DNA of 64,000 nucleotides, from NCBI GenBank assembly GCA_009760885.1, contig CM019713.1:10096774-10160773 (forward strand), written 5' to 3'. Every line of letters begins with the position of its first letter. Within the stretch, counting starts at the first letter, position 1. The notes below the pieces were generated by a model. That model did no database searches and was not told the DNA's origin. It saw nothing but the letters and a program-made list of their open reading frames with translations. This DNA comes from Achatina immaculata. Its lineage: Eukaryota; Mollusca; Gastropoda; Stylommatophora; Achatinidae. Below, piece after piece: positions 53,191 through 63,411 of the stretch. A program made the position numbers and the translations under genes.

Positions 53191-53956
53191 TCACGCATGC
53201 AGATGGTTTAGTTTATTCTTTCTTCTATTGTTTTCAAATCTTTTTTGTTCTTTTCAGAAGGACAAAATGTTCTTTAAATAGCAACGTCCATTCTCTTTGA
53301 ATTTTAGGAGATTCGGTTTATAGATGATTCGGTAGATAAAGCAAGCTTCTAATAACATTCTGATACGTACCCGATGTGTATTCCAACCCAACTTTGTATA
53401 TTTGGAAATGAACCAGCAAAAGGATCCTTCTGGATACAACTTCTTCTTCTTCTTCTTCTTCTGCACATTGGCGATTATGCGTGGTACCCTGATTTTTTTT
53501 TGGATGCGCCTTCTGGCTGGGTACTTCCGACTTCAGCACCTTCCTTGCTAGGGTAGACTGTGGTCTTGCTCGGACACCATCATAAGAAACGAGGAGGCTA
53601 AATCGATAATAAAAATAACATACAATATTAAATACACGAAAGAGCATACTAATCACACAAAAAGATGATTTCTACGAACTCAGAGAAAGAACGAGTAATA
53701 ATTTCCCGGCTCTGCGACAGGTCACACCGGACTGAGGTGCCATCTGTCCAACACATCTCAAGACCGATCTTGACCGACATGTGCACACGTGGCACCAGAA
53801 GGGTGAATGGAGAACATGTTCTACAATCCAACATACGAGGAGAAGAGAATGTATATGTGACAATATCAGTCAAAGAAAAACTATGTGTGGATGTACACAA
53901 GCTGCAGCTGGCTACTCGTTACTTCAGATATATATGTCCACGTCTGAAAATGATCG
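53191..53956. other. Unannotated stretch with (TTC)n
   Basis: (TTC)n at 53441-53461. The minus-strand frame next to it (GAA tail) might be a LINE 3' end, but no diagnostic motif remains. Confidence 0.4.
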
Positions 53957-54117
53957 AAGAAGAAGAAGAAGAAGATGATGATGATGATGATGATGATGAC
54001 GGTGATGAAAAAGAAGAAGATGACGAAGAAAAAGAAGATGACGAAGAAGAAGAAAAAGATGATGGCGATGATGAAAATGAAGAAGAAGAAGAAGATGATG
54101 ATGATGATGATGATGAA
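53957..54117. repeat. (GAA)n / (GAT)n trinucleotide tract
   Basis: Encodes Glu/Asp runs at the end of a 159-codon plus frame (53665-54144). The part before the tract has no recognised homology, so I do not call a gene. Confidence 0.93.
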
Positions 54118-54620
54118 CTGGTAAATGCTCATCAACTGTTATAATTACGAGATGTTATCAACTACGTGACTCGATGCGAAAAAGTTATGAACACGTGCAC
54201 TGTTTGTGGCGGAAGTTGTTTATAAGTTTATCCTGACGAACCGTGAGCCTCAAGGAGTAAACATTCTGCAAGCACATTTATTCACTCTTCGGTGGCTGTG
54301 AATCCTCCGCATTCACTTTTATATTCATTTATTTTTAAACTGAAACAAGACTGAACTGTACGTGAAGCCCTATTTTGTCCTCTATCCGCTGACAGCCGGC
54401 TGGGCAGTGCAATCCAATGTGTCTCACTGTTTGGGCAGGTATCTTGCGCTTTTGGAAGCAGTGTTTGTCCCCAACACAGTGTGCCAAGTAACTACTTGTA
54501 TTGCTGTTTCGATGGCGGTGGCCGGAGGACCCAGCTGTGGTCATTGCCTTCACTCCAAGCGACCGCGTCGTAATTGATTGGGTTAGTCCTTTCCTACAAT
54601 GCTAAAGTAATTAGTGTCTG
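54118..54620. other. Unannotated stretch
   Basis: Two overlapping open frames at 54335-54577 on opposite strands, neither with recognised homology. Confidence 0.45.
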
Positions 54621-54621
54621 T

Positions 54622-54672
54622 ACTGTCCGTCCGTCCGTCCGTCCGTCCGTCCGTCCGTCTGTCTGTCTGTCC

Positions 54673-54715
<43 letters not shown>

Positions 54716-54740
54716 CATCCATCCATCCATCTATCCATCT
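54622..54740. repeat. (GTCC)n / (GTCT)n / (ATCC)n compound microsatellite
   Basis: Three successive tetranucleotide blocks, ending at a LINE 3' terminus. Confidence 0.95.
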
Positions 54741-54850
54741 AGACGGGCCTGCGTGCCCAATTCTTAACCTTTTAGAAATAAAGACCAGTCAGTCAATCAA
54801 TCATTCAGTCAGTGAGTCAGTCAGTCAATCTATCTGTCTGTCTGTGTAGC
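54741..54850 (+). repeat. CR1/L2-like LINE 3' terminus with CAGT/CAAT tail
   Basis: GACGGGCCTGCGTGCCCAAT and TCTTAACCTTTTAGAAATAA match the minus-strand ends at 32470-32515 and 46400-46455. Only about 50 bp of element plus tail remain. Confidence 0.83.
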
Positions 54851-55177
54851 CCTTTCTTGCTGACCTGCAAGATTTTATGCAAGTCTGCAATGCTGAAAAT
54901 GTGTTGTTAACCAACAAAATACCTTCGGCATTCTACTCTATATTCTAGAATTAAAAGACACGCCCTACATTTTGTTGTTGTTGTATTTGCTTCTTCACGG
55001 TTAAATATGACACCGGCTATCTTTTTTTTTTTTCTGAGGAGTGATATCTTAGCTAACCTGCTAGTATTTCCTGAGTTATCGTTTCTGTCTTTATGCCACT
55101 CCTTGCAACTTTCTGATCCCTCCTGATATTTAGAGTTGTCGTTTCTGTGTGGTTGCATTTCATTTCCTTTTATTTTT
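54851..55177. other. Unannotated stretch
   Basis: TTG repeat near 54970 and T run near 55022. No other feature. Confidence 0.45.
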
Positions 55178-55220
55178 TCATCATCATCATCATCATCATC
55201 ATCACCATCATCATCATCAT
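55178..55220. repeat. (CAT)n microsatellite
   Basis: About 13 CAT units with one CAC. It could be the reverse of a LINE-C (ATG)n tail, but the adjacent DNA does not match. Confidence 0.93.
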
Positions 55221-55480
55221 GGCCAGAGGTTGTTGTTATTAGCGATATTCAGCTAGGTCACGTGAGCGTGTCTCAATTTCCCATCTCGTCGTTTGACCTA
55301 TATCACTGGGATCTTGTTTTCGTTGGACCGGCCTTGCCGTCTACCTCCTTGCCGAGTCCTGTTCATGGAATTCTCTTTTCAGTGTACGGCATGTGACGGA
55401 TCCACGTTATCCTCGGTTGTTAATCCGGTACGAACTAACACCACAAAAGATTTAACTGTAAAGTACGTGCAAGCGCTCCG

Positions 55481-55500
55481 CAGCGGTTCTCAAACTATTT
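55481..55500. other. hAT-like terminal motif
   Basis: CAGCGGTTCTCAAACTATTT resembles common hAT termini (CAGTGGTTCTCAAACTTTTT). No partner end found. Confidence 0.4.
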
Positions 55501-55789
55501 CCGGCCTGCGGTACCTTTTTTTTTCCTCACAGACCACGTTTTTTTTTAGCGTCCTGGAAACTTCTTTCGCTGTGTTGTTGTTGAGGTCTAGCCATTCTTC
55601 TGCAGAATGACGTCACGTGACGTAGATGTTCAGAAGACGTAAGTCCTCTTATGTTTCTTGGTTTATGAACTTTAATAACATAACATATCATAACACAACA
55701 TCGCTCGACAGCAGCATTATGCGAAAACAACATATATCTCAGAAAATGTTAATCAAACTCATATTTCAAAATGATGTTATGTCATTATA

Positions 55790-56740
55790 CAAGGTGTGTC
55801 CGGTAAGTAATGAGATATATTTTATTCAGTCAATCAGCATGGCCGGGGGGAGGGGAGGAGGGGATTCTCCGGACCTGAAGGTAATGGGAGATGTTAGATA
55901 AAAGGCTGGTATCTCGTCATTTGGCTCTGAGCTTTTACAGAGTGCGGATGGCTTGCGAAGTGGACAGCTGTTTAAGCGTCGCGTAACGGTCAAAATGCAG
56001 AGGAATGTCGAGCAGAGATAAAGTTTTGTGTTAAACTTGAAAAATCTGCGACCGAGACGCTTGCTATGAGACAGAAAGCCTACGGGAATGATGCTATATC
56101 GAAAAAACAAGTGTTTCGGTGGCACAAGGCGTTCAACGAAGGAAGAGAGAGCGTCGAGGATGAACAACACTACCGAGTCTCCTCGACCAAAGAAGGCTCG
56201 AATGAGCAGATCGAAGATGAAATCGATGCTCGTTGTCTATTTTTATTCTAAATGTGTTATCCATAAGGAGTTCGTACCACCCGGACAAATGGTCAGCGCA
56301 GCTTTTACGTGGAAGTGCTTAAGAGGCTGAAGAACCCCCAACGCCCGGGTTCTTCACCATAACAATGCGCCGACCCATGCATCGCTGCTAGTGAGAGAGT
56401 TTCTGGTGAAACAAACCGTGGCAACGCTGTGCCAAACACCCTACAGCCCGGAGTTGGCCCCGGCTAACATCTTTTTGTTTCATCGGTTCAAATCAAGCTT
56501 GAAAGGCCACCACTTTGGGGCTGTTAATGACGTTCAAGCTGCCGTGACGATCATTTTGTTTGAAGGAGATACCTGTTAAAGACTTCAGGGTGAGCTACGA
56601 CGCGTGGCAGAATCCGCTGGCAACGGTGTATTGATGCTCAAGGATGTTATTTCGAGGAATTTTAAGTATATGTAAGTATATCTTGAACAAATCGAATTTT
56701 ATGGAATCAGTCAGTCTCATTACTTACCAGACACACATTA
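55790..56740 (+). mobile_element. Mariner element, complete ends, internally deleted
   Basis: The left end CAAGGTGTGTCCGGTAAGTA is inverted at the right end as TACTTACCAGACACACATTA, with TA on each side (55788-55789 and 56741-56742). The size, 951 bp, is about 300 bp short of a full element. Transposase remnants lie in the same sense. Confidence 0.92.
56022..56680 (+). pseudogene. Mariner transposase pseudogene
   Basis: KFCVKLEKSATETLAMRQ, then VFRWHKAFNEGRESVEDE form the N-terminal DNA-binding part. The frame then jumps to RPKKARMSRSKMKSML and VIHKEFVPPGQM, so the segment with the first catalytic Asp is deleted. VLHHNNAPTHASLLVREFL has Asn where the second catalytic Asp (HHDNA) belongs. TPYSPELAPANIFLF has Glu in place of the third (SPDLAP). 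It is inactive on all three counts. Confidence 0.92.
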
Positions 56741-56920
56741 TAATAACAATTCATGTGGTACTGTAGCATATTGTTCTGGCAGATGATTAATAATATTACA
56801 ATGGCAAGATTCAGTTGTGAACTCCAGTATAGTAATACTGGCAAAATTGAAGTTGAAAATAAATAATATCAAAGCCTCTCCTTTCGTTTCTAGTATCAAC
56901 ACACCAAAATAAACAAAATA

Positions 56921-57085
56921 ACCCCGGGGGTCGACCAAGCCTCTAAAAATGAGTACCAGGTAAATGCAGCCAGGTGTGATACTGACCACATCAGACTTTC
57001 ACGTGCCGAAGGTTCTGGAAATACGGACTCTAACGCCGTATCCTCGATATGCCTTAATGGCATGAAAACTGGGGTTTTACCTTTA
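56921..57085 (+). repeat. SINE-A tail copy, head missing
   Basis: GGGGGTCGACCAAGCCTCTA, CAGCCAGGTGTGATACTGACC-like sequence, TTTCACGTGCCGAAGGTTCT and ATATGCCTTAATGGCATG to TTTTACCTTTA. Confidence 0.87.
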
Positions 57086-57098
57086 TCCCCTTTCAATA

Positions 57099-57175
57099 AT
57101 CATCAAGACGATGATGATATTGATGACGATGATGATGATGACGATGATGATGATGATGACGATGACGAAAAAGAG
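57099..57175. repeat. (GAT)n microsatellite, interrupted
   Basis: GATGAT with GACGAT interruptions, directly after the SINE tail. Confidence 0.92.
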
Positions 57176-57537
57176 GAAAAAAGAAAGAAACAAAACCTAC
57201 ATAGTAATTCTCGCGTTATCCCTCCTGTCAGAATGCAGTGAGATGATGATGATAAGAGCTGTACTCTATCAAAATAGACAAAACTATTCTTAACAGCCCC
57301 TACTTCTTATCTATAGAACCAGTTTTTTTTTTTAAATTTAAACTCTCGGAGTTTCTTCTCTTCATTTCATGTCTATTTTGTCGGTTTGTCATTTAGAAGA
57401 TGTATCATTGTCCCTAGTGCTTTGTTTTTTAAACGGGTGCATCTTAAGTTTCCGCCATTTCGTTTAACCCTTTAATTCCTAAATTAACTTCAGGGCTCTG
57501 TCTGTCAGAATAATTTGTGCTAGAAAGAAAGTCTATA

Positions 57538-57821
57538 ATATATATATATATATATATAGTAAAGGTAAAGTCGTGCCTTAGGGATATGGTGTTAGCGCCC
57601 ATACTTTCTTGGACTTGTCAGCACACTAGAGGGGTGATATGGTCAGTATCACGCCTGGCCGCCTTTCCTTCCCCAACTCCAGAAGAAGTCGGGTACCCAT
57701 TTCTACAGCTGGGTGACTGGGATGCCTCCGGCCGGATTTGAACCGCCCGACCTTCGCCATTAGAGATCAGTGCACTAACCACTTCGCCACAAGAAATGTA
57801 TATATATATATATATATATAG
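57538..57821. repeat. (TA)n microsatellite split by a SINE
   Basis: TA repeats at 57538-57558 and 57799-57820 flank the inverted SINE-B, as if it had inserted into one tract. Confidence 0.9.
57560..57793 (-). repeat. SINE-B, inverted, head slightly truncated
   Basis: On the minus strand: GTGGCGAAGTGGTTAGTGC, a damaged B box GGTTCAAATCC, CACCCAGCTGTAGAAATGGG, GGCCAGGCGTGATACTGACC and ending CTTTACCTTTAC. Confidence 0.92.
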
Positions 57822-57900
57822 GTTGAGTTAGAAATGTGACACGTTTTCATTGTATTTAGATTATCACTGTGAGTGTGAGAGAATCTGTGAAATCTTAACC

Positions 57901-58179
57901 CCTCAAGAGAAGTGTTACAAGATTAGGATGGGCAGTCGTCATAGCAGCTAGTAATCGCGACGAGGGAGACCAAAAGGGGATGGGGGTGGGGGATCTTCAG
58001 GGGGAAAGAACCACGCGCCAAGGGAGACGCTCAGAGAAGAGCGACAGGACAGGCAGGGCAGCAGAGACGGAGGGGAGTGGGGAGGGGCGATCAGCTTTCA
58101 ACGGGAAATGTTAAGTCTAAGGTAGTTCTAGAGAGACAAGGGACTGATCATTCCAGGATCCCGCCAGATATGGTAAAGG
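57901..58179. other. Unannotated stretch
   Basis: G/A-rich on the plus strand. Nothing recognised. Confidence 0.45.
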
Positions 58180-58735
58180 AATCATGAGAGTTTTTGTTAA
58201 TCTTGTGTGTTAATCATGAGAATTTTGTTTAATCTTGTGTTTTAATCCTAATAGTTTTTGTTAATCTTGCGTGTTAATCATGAGAACTTTGTTTAATCTT
58301 GTGTGTTAATCCTGAGAGTTTTTGTTAATCTTGTGTGTTAATCATGAGAATTTTATTTCATCTTGTGTGTTAATCCTGAGAGTTTTTTGTTAATCTTGTG
58401 TGTTAATCATGAGAATTTTTAAAAATCTTGTGTGTTAATCCTGAGAATTTTTGTTAATCTTGCGTGTTAATTATGAGAGTTTTGTTTAATCTTGTGTGTT
58501 AATCCTGAGAATTTCGTTAACCTTGTGTATTAATCCTTAGAGTTTCGTTAATCTTGTGTGGTTAGTTATGAGAGTTTGGTAATCATGAGGGCTTTATTAA
58601 TATTGTGTGTTAATCATGAGAGCTTGGTTAATCTTGCATGTTAATCATGAGAGCTTTGTTAATCTTGCGCGTTAATCACGAGAATTTTCTTAATCTTGCG
58701 TGTTAATCATGAGAGATTTGTTAATATCTTACGTA
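58180..58735. repeat. Minisatellite, about 31-32-bp unit, about 17 copies
   Basis: GAGAATTTTGTTTAATCTTG, TGTGTTAATCCT units. Length varies through T runs, and later units are shorter and more diverged. Confidence 0.92.
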
Positions 58736-59102
58736 TTTTAAGTAACTAACCATGACGCGTTAGAATTGTGTGCATCACTCAAAGTTTCGGAAAGAAAATA
58801 GCCCCTGAAAATCGTGGGCCGAATTTGTTGAACGTTGAGGTAAGCTGGGGTACGCGGGTAGCAACGTTACGACAACGACACCCCAGTAAACTATATCGTA
58901 TATATTCCCACACTGAGGATTGATTCAAATAGACATGTAAGATCTCTCAACCGTGCCAGTGTTGTTTTGGAATAAAAGATTTAACTTAATTTTTTTTTTT
59001 TCTGTTGAAAAAAAGAAATCCAAGAACTTCTTTTGCCACTACATTTTCCAAAAAAGAATTTAAAAGAAAATGATCCTGATTAGCCAGAAGTAAGGATCGT
59101 TC

Positions 59103-59135
59103 TTTATCTTCTTCGTCTTCTTCTTCTTCTTCGTT
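59103..59135. repeat. (TTC)n microsatellite
   Basis: TCTTCTTCG-interrupted TTC units. Confidence 0.9.
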
Positions 59136-59344
59136 CACTTCTACCACCAAAACCACCCCGTGATCCTACTGAATTTACTCCTGTGGTCCTTGATGGGACC
59201 TCTTGTGGGCCCTAAGAGGACCACAAGAGATCCTCGAGAGGACCACAAGAGGTTCAGAGTATTGCAGGGCTTGGGCCTGTATTCTCGGTGGGTCTCAAAA
59301 GCAGGAATGTGTGACACTGTGGTTTTCGTTACACCAGTTTAATC

Positions 59345-59515
59345 TAGAGTTGACTTTCTCACCGGAAAACCTGGACGTGTTTTGGATATCAGTATATCCC
59401 CGCCGGGTGAGAGGTGGTTGCCCATCCAGTCCAGCGTTGGACTTTCTCACCGGAAAACCTCAGCGTGATTAGGATACACATATATCCCCGTCGGGTAAAA
59501 GATGGTTGCATATCT
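59345..59515. repeat. About 90-bp tandem duplication
   Basis: GACTTTCTCACCGGAAAACCT occurs at about 59352 and 59440. Each copy continues to ATATCCCCG and CGGGTGAGAGGTGGTTGC / CGGGTAAAAGATGGTTGC. Confidence 0.85.
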
Positions 59516-59624
59516 AGACTGCACTGGTCCAGTGTCTCCAACTTCAGCAGTTTGTAATCGTGGCCGCTACCCTTGCTAGTTGTGACCAGGACGGAGCTTG
59601 TGTCCAGGAGGGCGAATCCTCGCC

Positions 59625-60240
59625 ACTAGTAAGTTTCACCCCTTGGTTAACCCGGTTTAGTATGGGTATATTTAGGACGTGACCGACCTCTAGAGCGGAG
59701 GTTCCGTGACATGAGTAGTCATCTATTTTCACCTCTGGGTTAAGCCGATTTAGGCATATTTCACCAGTATGGTTGTGTATAGGACGTGGCCGGCCTCTAT
59801 AGCAGAGGTGCCGTGGTATGAGTAGCACTCGCCGTGAGACTACTGGACATATCGATTAAACTTCATTTTATCCTTTCCATCACCTTTTCACAGCGGCGCC
59901 GCACGACAACCCTAATCGCTTTTCGCATTTTCTTCATTGGCCGGGAGGAGTTTCACCCCACACGCAGCAGCCGAAGAATCTCGCCAGCAGTGTGTTAGTT
60001 TAACCCCTGGGTTAAGCCGGTTCAGGCAATCTGCCATAGTATAGTTGTGTATAGGACGTGGTCGGCCTCTAGAACAGTGCCGTGCTTTGAGTAGTCCTGA
60101 CCTCGAGACTACTGGTTATTTCACTTAATCCTTTCCGTCACCTTTTCCACGGCGGAGCTGTGCAGCAACCCTAATCGCATTTTTCTTCATTGGCCGGGAG
60201 GAGTTTCACCCCACGCGCGGCAGCTGAAGAATCTCAACAG
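59625..60240. repeat. About 267-bp tandem repeat, two full copies and one partial
   Basis: Full copies begin near 59732 and 59999 (CTGGGTTAAGCCG, TATAGGACGTGG, GAGACTACTGG, TTCATTGGCCGGGAGGAG, TTTCACCCCAC). A partial copy lies at 59625-59725. The sequence matches no family that I know. It borders an R1 repeat at 60268. Confidence 0.85.
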
Positions 60241-60267
60241 CATCGTATTCTTTATCTAACTTGTCTT

Positions 60268-60595
60268 GATCAGGCAATCATCAGCTGATATGCTAGCGTC
60301 AGGGTTAGCAAACCATAGCTGACCAAGACCCTGTCCCACCTCTCCGTTCGTACTCCTTGTAACAGGCCTAGCCTGGCTAACGGGGCAGGGATCGCTATAG
60401 TCCCCATGGTGGTGGAGTCTGCTAAAGAAGCATTTCTCACCCCCTGCTCTTTAGCTGTACTTTGGTACTGAAAAAATAACTACCATAACCCACACCCCCA
60501 AACCCACGCAGATACGATGTTGTGCCTCAGCACCTCCACCCCATCGACGGCTGCAACGAACACCCGCTCGCAGTTACAGATAGTACAAGTACCCG
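60268..60595 (+). repeat. R1 interspersed repeat, copy 5
   Basis: AGGCAATCATCAGCTGATATG, CTAGCCTGGCTAACGGGGC and GGTGGTGGAGTCTGCTAAAG to CGCTCGCAGTTACAGATAG. It is slightly 5'-truncated. Confidence 0.88.
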
Positions 60596-60847
60596 TGAGA
60601 ATCGCTGGTGTAATGAAATCGATTCATTAGTAATCGTAAATGAGGCCTCTGATTTTGCGGATACACGAGGATTAGAATCCAATACTTTTTGTCACCAGTT
60701 AATTTTCGGTTCAGCCGCGTTGTCATGGAAACGGCGAACACTTTCTACCTTCCGTGAAGGCGAAGGTAAAGACTCTTAGATTATAATCTTGTTCGAACAT
60801 TATTTATAGTTTGTTATTGATTTATTAGTAAATGTGTTGAATATAAT
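60596..60847. other. Unannotated stretch
   Basis: The frame at 60522-60779 starts inside R1 and has no recognised homology. Confidence 0.4.
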
Positions 60848-61205
60848 ATCTATGGATTCGCAACTGTGCTGGATATCTTATTACTTACTTTTTGTGGGTT
60901 GGTAAATATGTTGGATATCTTATTATTGACATTTTGTGGATTGGTAACTTGTTCGATATCTTATTATTTACATCTTGTGGAATGGTAACTATGTTGGATA
61001 TCTTATTATTGACATTTTGTGGATTAGTAACTTGTTCGATATCTTATTATTTACATCTTGTGGAATGGTAACTATGTTGGATATCTTATTATTGACATTT
61101 TGTGGATTGGTAACTTGTTGGATATCTTATTATTTACATCTTGTGGAATGGTAACTATGTTGGATATCTTATTATTTACATCTTGTATATCGGTAACTAT
61201 GCTGA
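60848..61205. repeat. Minisatellite, about 42-bp unit, about 8.5 copies, dimeric order
   Basis: GATATCTTATTATTGACATT / TTGTGGATTGGTAACTTGTT units alternate with GATATCTTATTATTTACATC / TTGTGGAATGGTAACTATG units, giving an 83-84-bp higher-order period. Confidence 0.93.
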
Positions 61206-61500
61206 CTACCGGGCGTGTTTGTAAATGTTTATATACAATGTTAAGTGAATGTGTTTATATTATCTGATTTTCGATGTTGGAGATTCAGAAACTAAGAGAG
61301 CTCTTCTTTTGAAGAGACAAAACTTAGTGGAGGCAGGAGTTTCCCTGCTTGTTTCACCCTCTTTAGACGGGGTCTGTTCTGACTGGGGTCATGTTGGCAC
61401 AGTATACATTATTTCGGAGATGATAATAGCAGCCTCTGACTAGTGTTAATTTCAGTACACTGCCCTTTGGGCGGGTTTCAGATAATGTCCTCACTTTAGC
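61206..61500. other. Unannotated stretch
   Basis: No recurrent repeat or coding signal. Confidence 0.45.
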
Positions 61501-61502
61501 TA

Positions 61503-61580
61503 TAGGAGGCCTACGGGAAAGCTGTTAGGGAGGCAAGGTTCCTCAAGGGATATATGCAAAAGACTGACTGACTGATCTAG
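61503..61580 (+). repeat. LINE-A terminal fragment, (GACT)n tail
   Basis: TAGGAGGCCTACGGGAAAGC, GGGAGGCAAGGTTCCTCAAG and GACTGACTGACTG. Confidence 0.85.
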
Positions 61581-61587
61581 CTATAGA

Positions 61588-62268
61588 TTCTGGAATCATG
61601 GACAGTAGGCAGGCCCGTAGAAAAATCGTTGGAAGCAATAGGAATGTTGTTTATTAGGAGAATGTTTGTGAATTCCCTGGTCAGCGAAAATAACTAATGA
61701 AGAGTGTTTGAGAAGAGCTGGAGATACCAAAAAATCTTGTAAAATAATAATAATAAGACAGAGAGAGAGAGAGAGAGAGAGAAAGAGAAAGAGAGAGAGA
61801 GAACGAGAGAGACAGAACGAGAGAGAGAACGAGAGAGAGAACGAGAGAGAACGAGAGACCGAGAGAGAGAACGAGAGAGAGAGAGAACGAGAGAGAGATC
61901 GAGAGAGAGAGAAAGAGAGAGAGAACGAGAGAGAAAGAGAGAAAGAGAGAGAGAAAGAGAGAAAGAGAGAGAGAGAAAGAGAGAGAGAGAAAGAGAGAGA
62001 GAGAGAAAGAGAGAGAGAACGAGAAAGAGAGAGAGAACGAGAGGGAGAATGTAATCTTATAGGACATGCAAGGAGAAGAGGAGGCATTTAAACTATTGCA
62101 ACAACAGGAAAAATAGAGGGAAGAAGAGCCAGGGGAAGACCAAGAGAAATGATACTGGACAGTCTGACGGGATGGTGTGAGAGGAGATCACCTACTGAGC
62201 TAATGGCCTTACTTGAAGGATCGGGTACTCTGGAGAAGCATAATAGCCAACGCCAGTCGGCACGGCAC

Positions 62269-62301
<33 letters not shown>
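61588..62301 (+). pseudogene. LINE-C 3' portion with expanded (GA)n and (ATG)n tail
   Basis: GRPVEKSLEAIGMLFIRRMF-like residues and EECLRRAGDTKKS match the copy at 18565-18825. After the GA tract the frame continues CNLIGHARRRGG, then RARGRPREMILDSLTGWC. It ends CGGCACATGATGATGATG. The tract sits where 18 kb has ordinary coding sequence. Confidence 0.85.
61758..62045. repeat. (GA)n microsatellite with GAAC/GAAA variants, about 290 bp
   Basis: Polypurine apart from sparse C. It creates Arg/Glu- or Ser/Leu-rich frames that are artefacts. Confidence 0.96.
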
Positions 62302-62304
<3 letters not shown>

Positions 62305-62577
62305 GGCAGATAAATCTTGATCTTCCGAAGAGTGTAGTGCTTTGTGATCGCGCTATGATTTTCGGAACCGACACGGTTGTAACCGTCTTCTACCTTACAT
62401 GAAGTGCATTCGCTACTTTATATATATTTAACGTAAAGCTAAACACACTTTACACAAATCAGCGGAATGTAAATGTTCATGATAATTTTTTTAAAATCTT
62501 TTTAGCGGAGAGATTTAATCTTTACAAAATTCTCACATGCTGAATCAAAGTCTACGATGTCTTGGTTCTCCTCCATG
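62302..62577. other. Unannotated stretch
   Basis: No feature recognised between the LINE-C tail and the CAT repeat. Confidence 0.45.
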
Positions 62578-62578
62578 C

Positions 62579-62617
<39 letters not shown>

Positions 62618-62619
62618 AC
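62578..62619. repeat. (CAT)n microsatellite
   Basis: About 13 uninterrupted CAT units. Confidence 0.95.
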
Positions 62620-62774
62620 CGACCTAATTATCCTCCAACTGATTTCCCCGGCTACGTTTTTTTTTTTAAATATAAATTTGTTAATACAAACCGGCTACAG
62701 TAACCGACGAACTCCAAAAGTTTCGATTTTCCCCTTTCTTAACCGCTCTACCTAATTACCCTTAACCGGTAATT

Positions 62775-62855
62775 TCTTATCTTATATCTTATATCTTATA
62801 TCCTTCCCGTGCCGTTAAACGTCACATAGGGCTCGCAAAGTAGTTCACCAGTATT
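62775..62855 (-). repeat. LINE-E 3' terminus with (ATATAAG)n tail
   Basis: CTTATATCTTATATCTTATATC is the reversed tail. CCTTCCCGTGCCGTTAAACG and CATAGGGCTCGCAAAGTAG match the ends at 22000 and 52000. Confidence 0.87.
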
Positions 62856-62915
62856 TACCGGTAATATACCGGTATATTAGTAGCCGGTTAACGCCATCAT
62901 AGGCAGTGTGAGTTT

Positions 62916-62943
62916 TTGTTTGTTTGTTTGTTTGTTTGTTTGT
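62916..62943. repeat. (TTTG)n microsatellite
   Basis: Six to seven TTTG units. Confidence 0.93.
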
Positions 62944-63411
62944 TCTGGCGAGGATAAAAGTTCCCGGAATGTCTCGTGTAATGTAAAAAGTCACGCGTAA
63001 TGTAAAGACTCACACACAAAATTTTGTGATACTTTGATCTTTCTAGTGTAGCTTTCGGAATTCTGACTCAAGTTACTTTTACTGTATTGTATCGAGCTAG
63101 GAAGATTGATGAGGGGGAAAACAAAAAAATTCGCTGTGGTCAGATCAGACTCCGTCCTTTGGGACGGGGGTAAGATTTGAATTATTGAAGACGAGTGGGT
63201 GGGTGGGTGGGGGGGGGGGTGTTATTGCTTGGCTAAGCCTGGGAAATCGAGGATTCGGGCTGCACTTGACTGCTCGCATGAGCGCTGGAAAGAAAAAAAG
63301 AAAAAGAATACCGAATTAGTCAGTATAGTAGATTTGTTGTTCTTGTGTAGCGGCTTGTAGGCAGCAGTAAGCAGATTCTATGGGAGTGAAAGCCTGAACA
63401 GTTACTAGAGA
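62944..63411. other. Unannotated stretch
   Basis: G-rich run at 63196-63219. No homology recognised. Confidence 0.45.

Larger units (their letters stand above)
57464..58986. mobile_element. MITE, copy 3, split by insertions
   Basis: Left part 57464-57545 (TTAACCCTTTAATTCCTAAA), middle 57822-57900 (GTGACACGTTTTCATTGTAT, TATCACTGTGAG) and right part 58905-58986 (GTAAGATCTCTCAACCGTGCC, TGGAATAAAAGATTTAA). The gaps hold a SINE in a TA tract and about 1 kb containing a minisatellite. It is the most degraded of three copies. Confidence 0.6.

Noticed and set aside
53665..54144. 159-codon frame with acidic C-terminus
   Set aside because: The acidic part is the GAA/GAT microsatellite, and the first 100 codons have no recognised homology or conserved motif.
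55178..55220. CAT repeats as reversed LINE-C tails
   Set aside because: The DNA beside this repeat, and beside the one at 62578, does not match the LINE-C 3' end, so they are treated as plain microsatellites.
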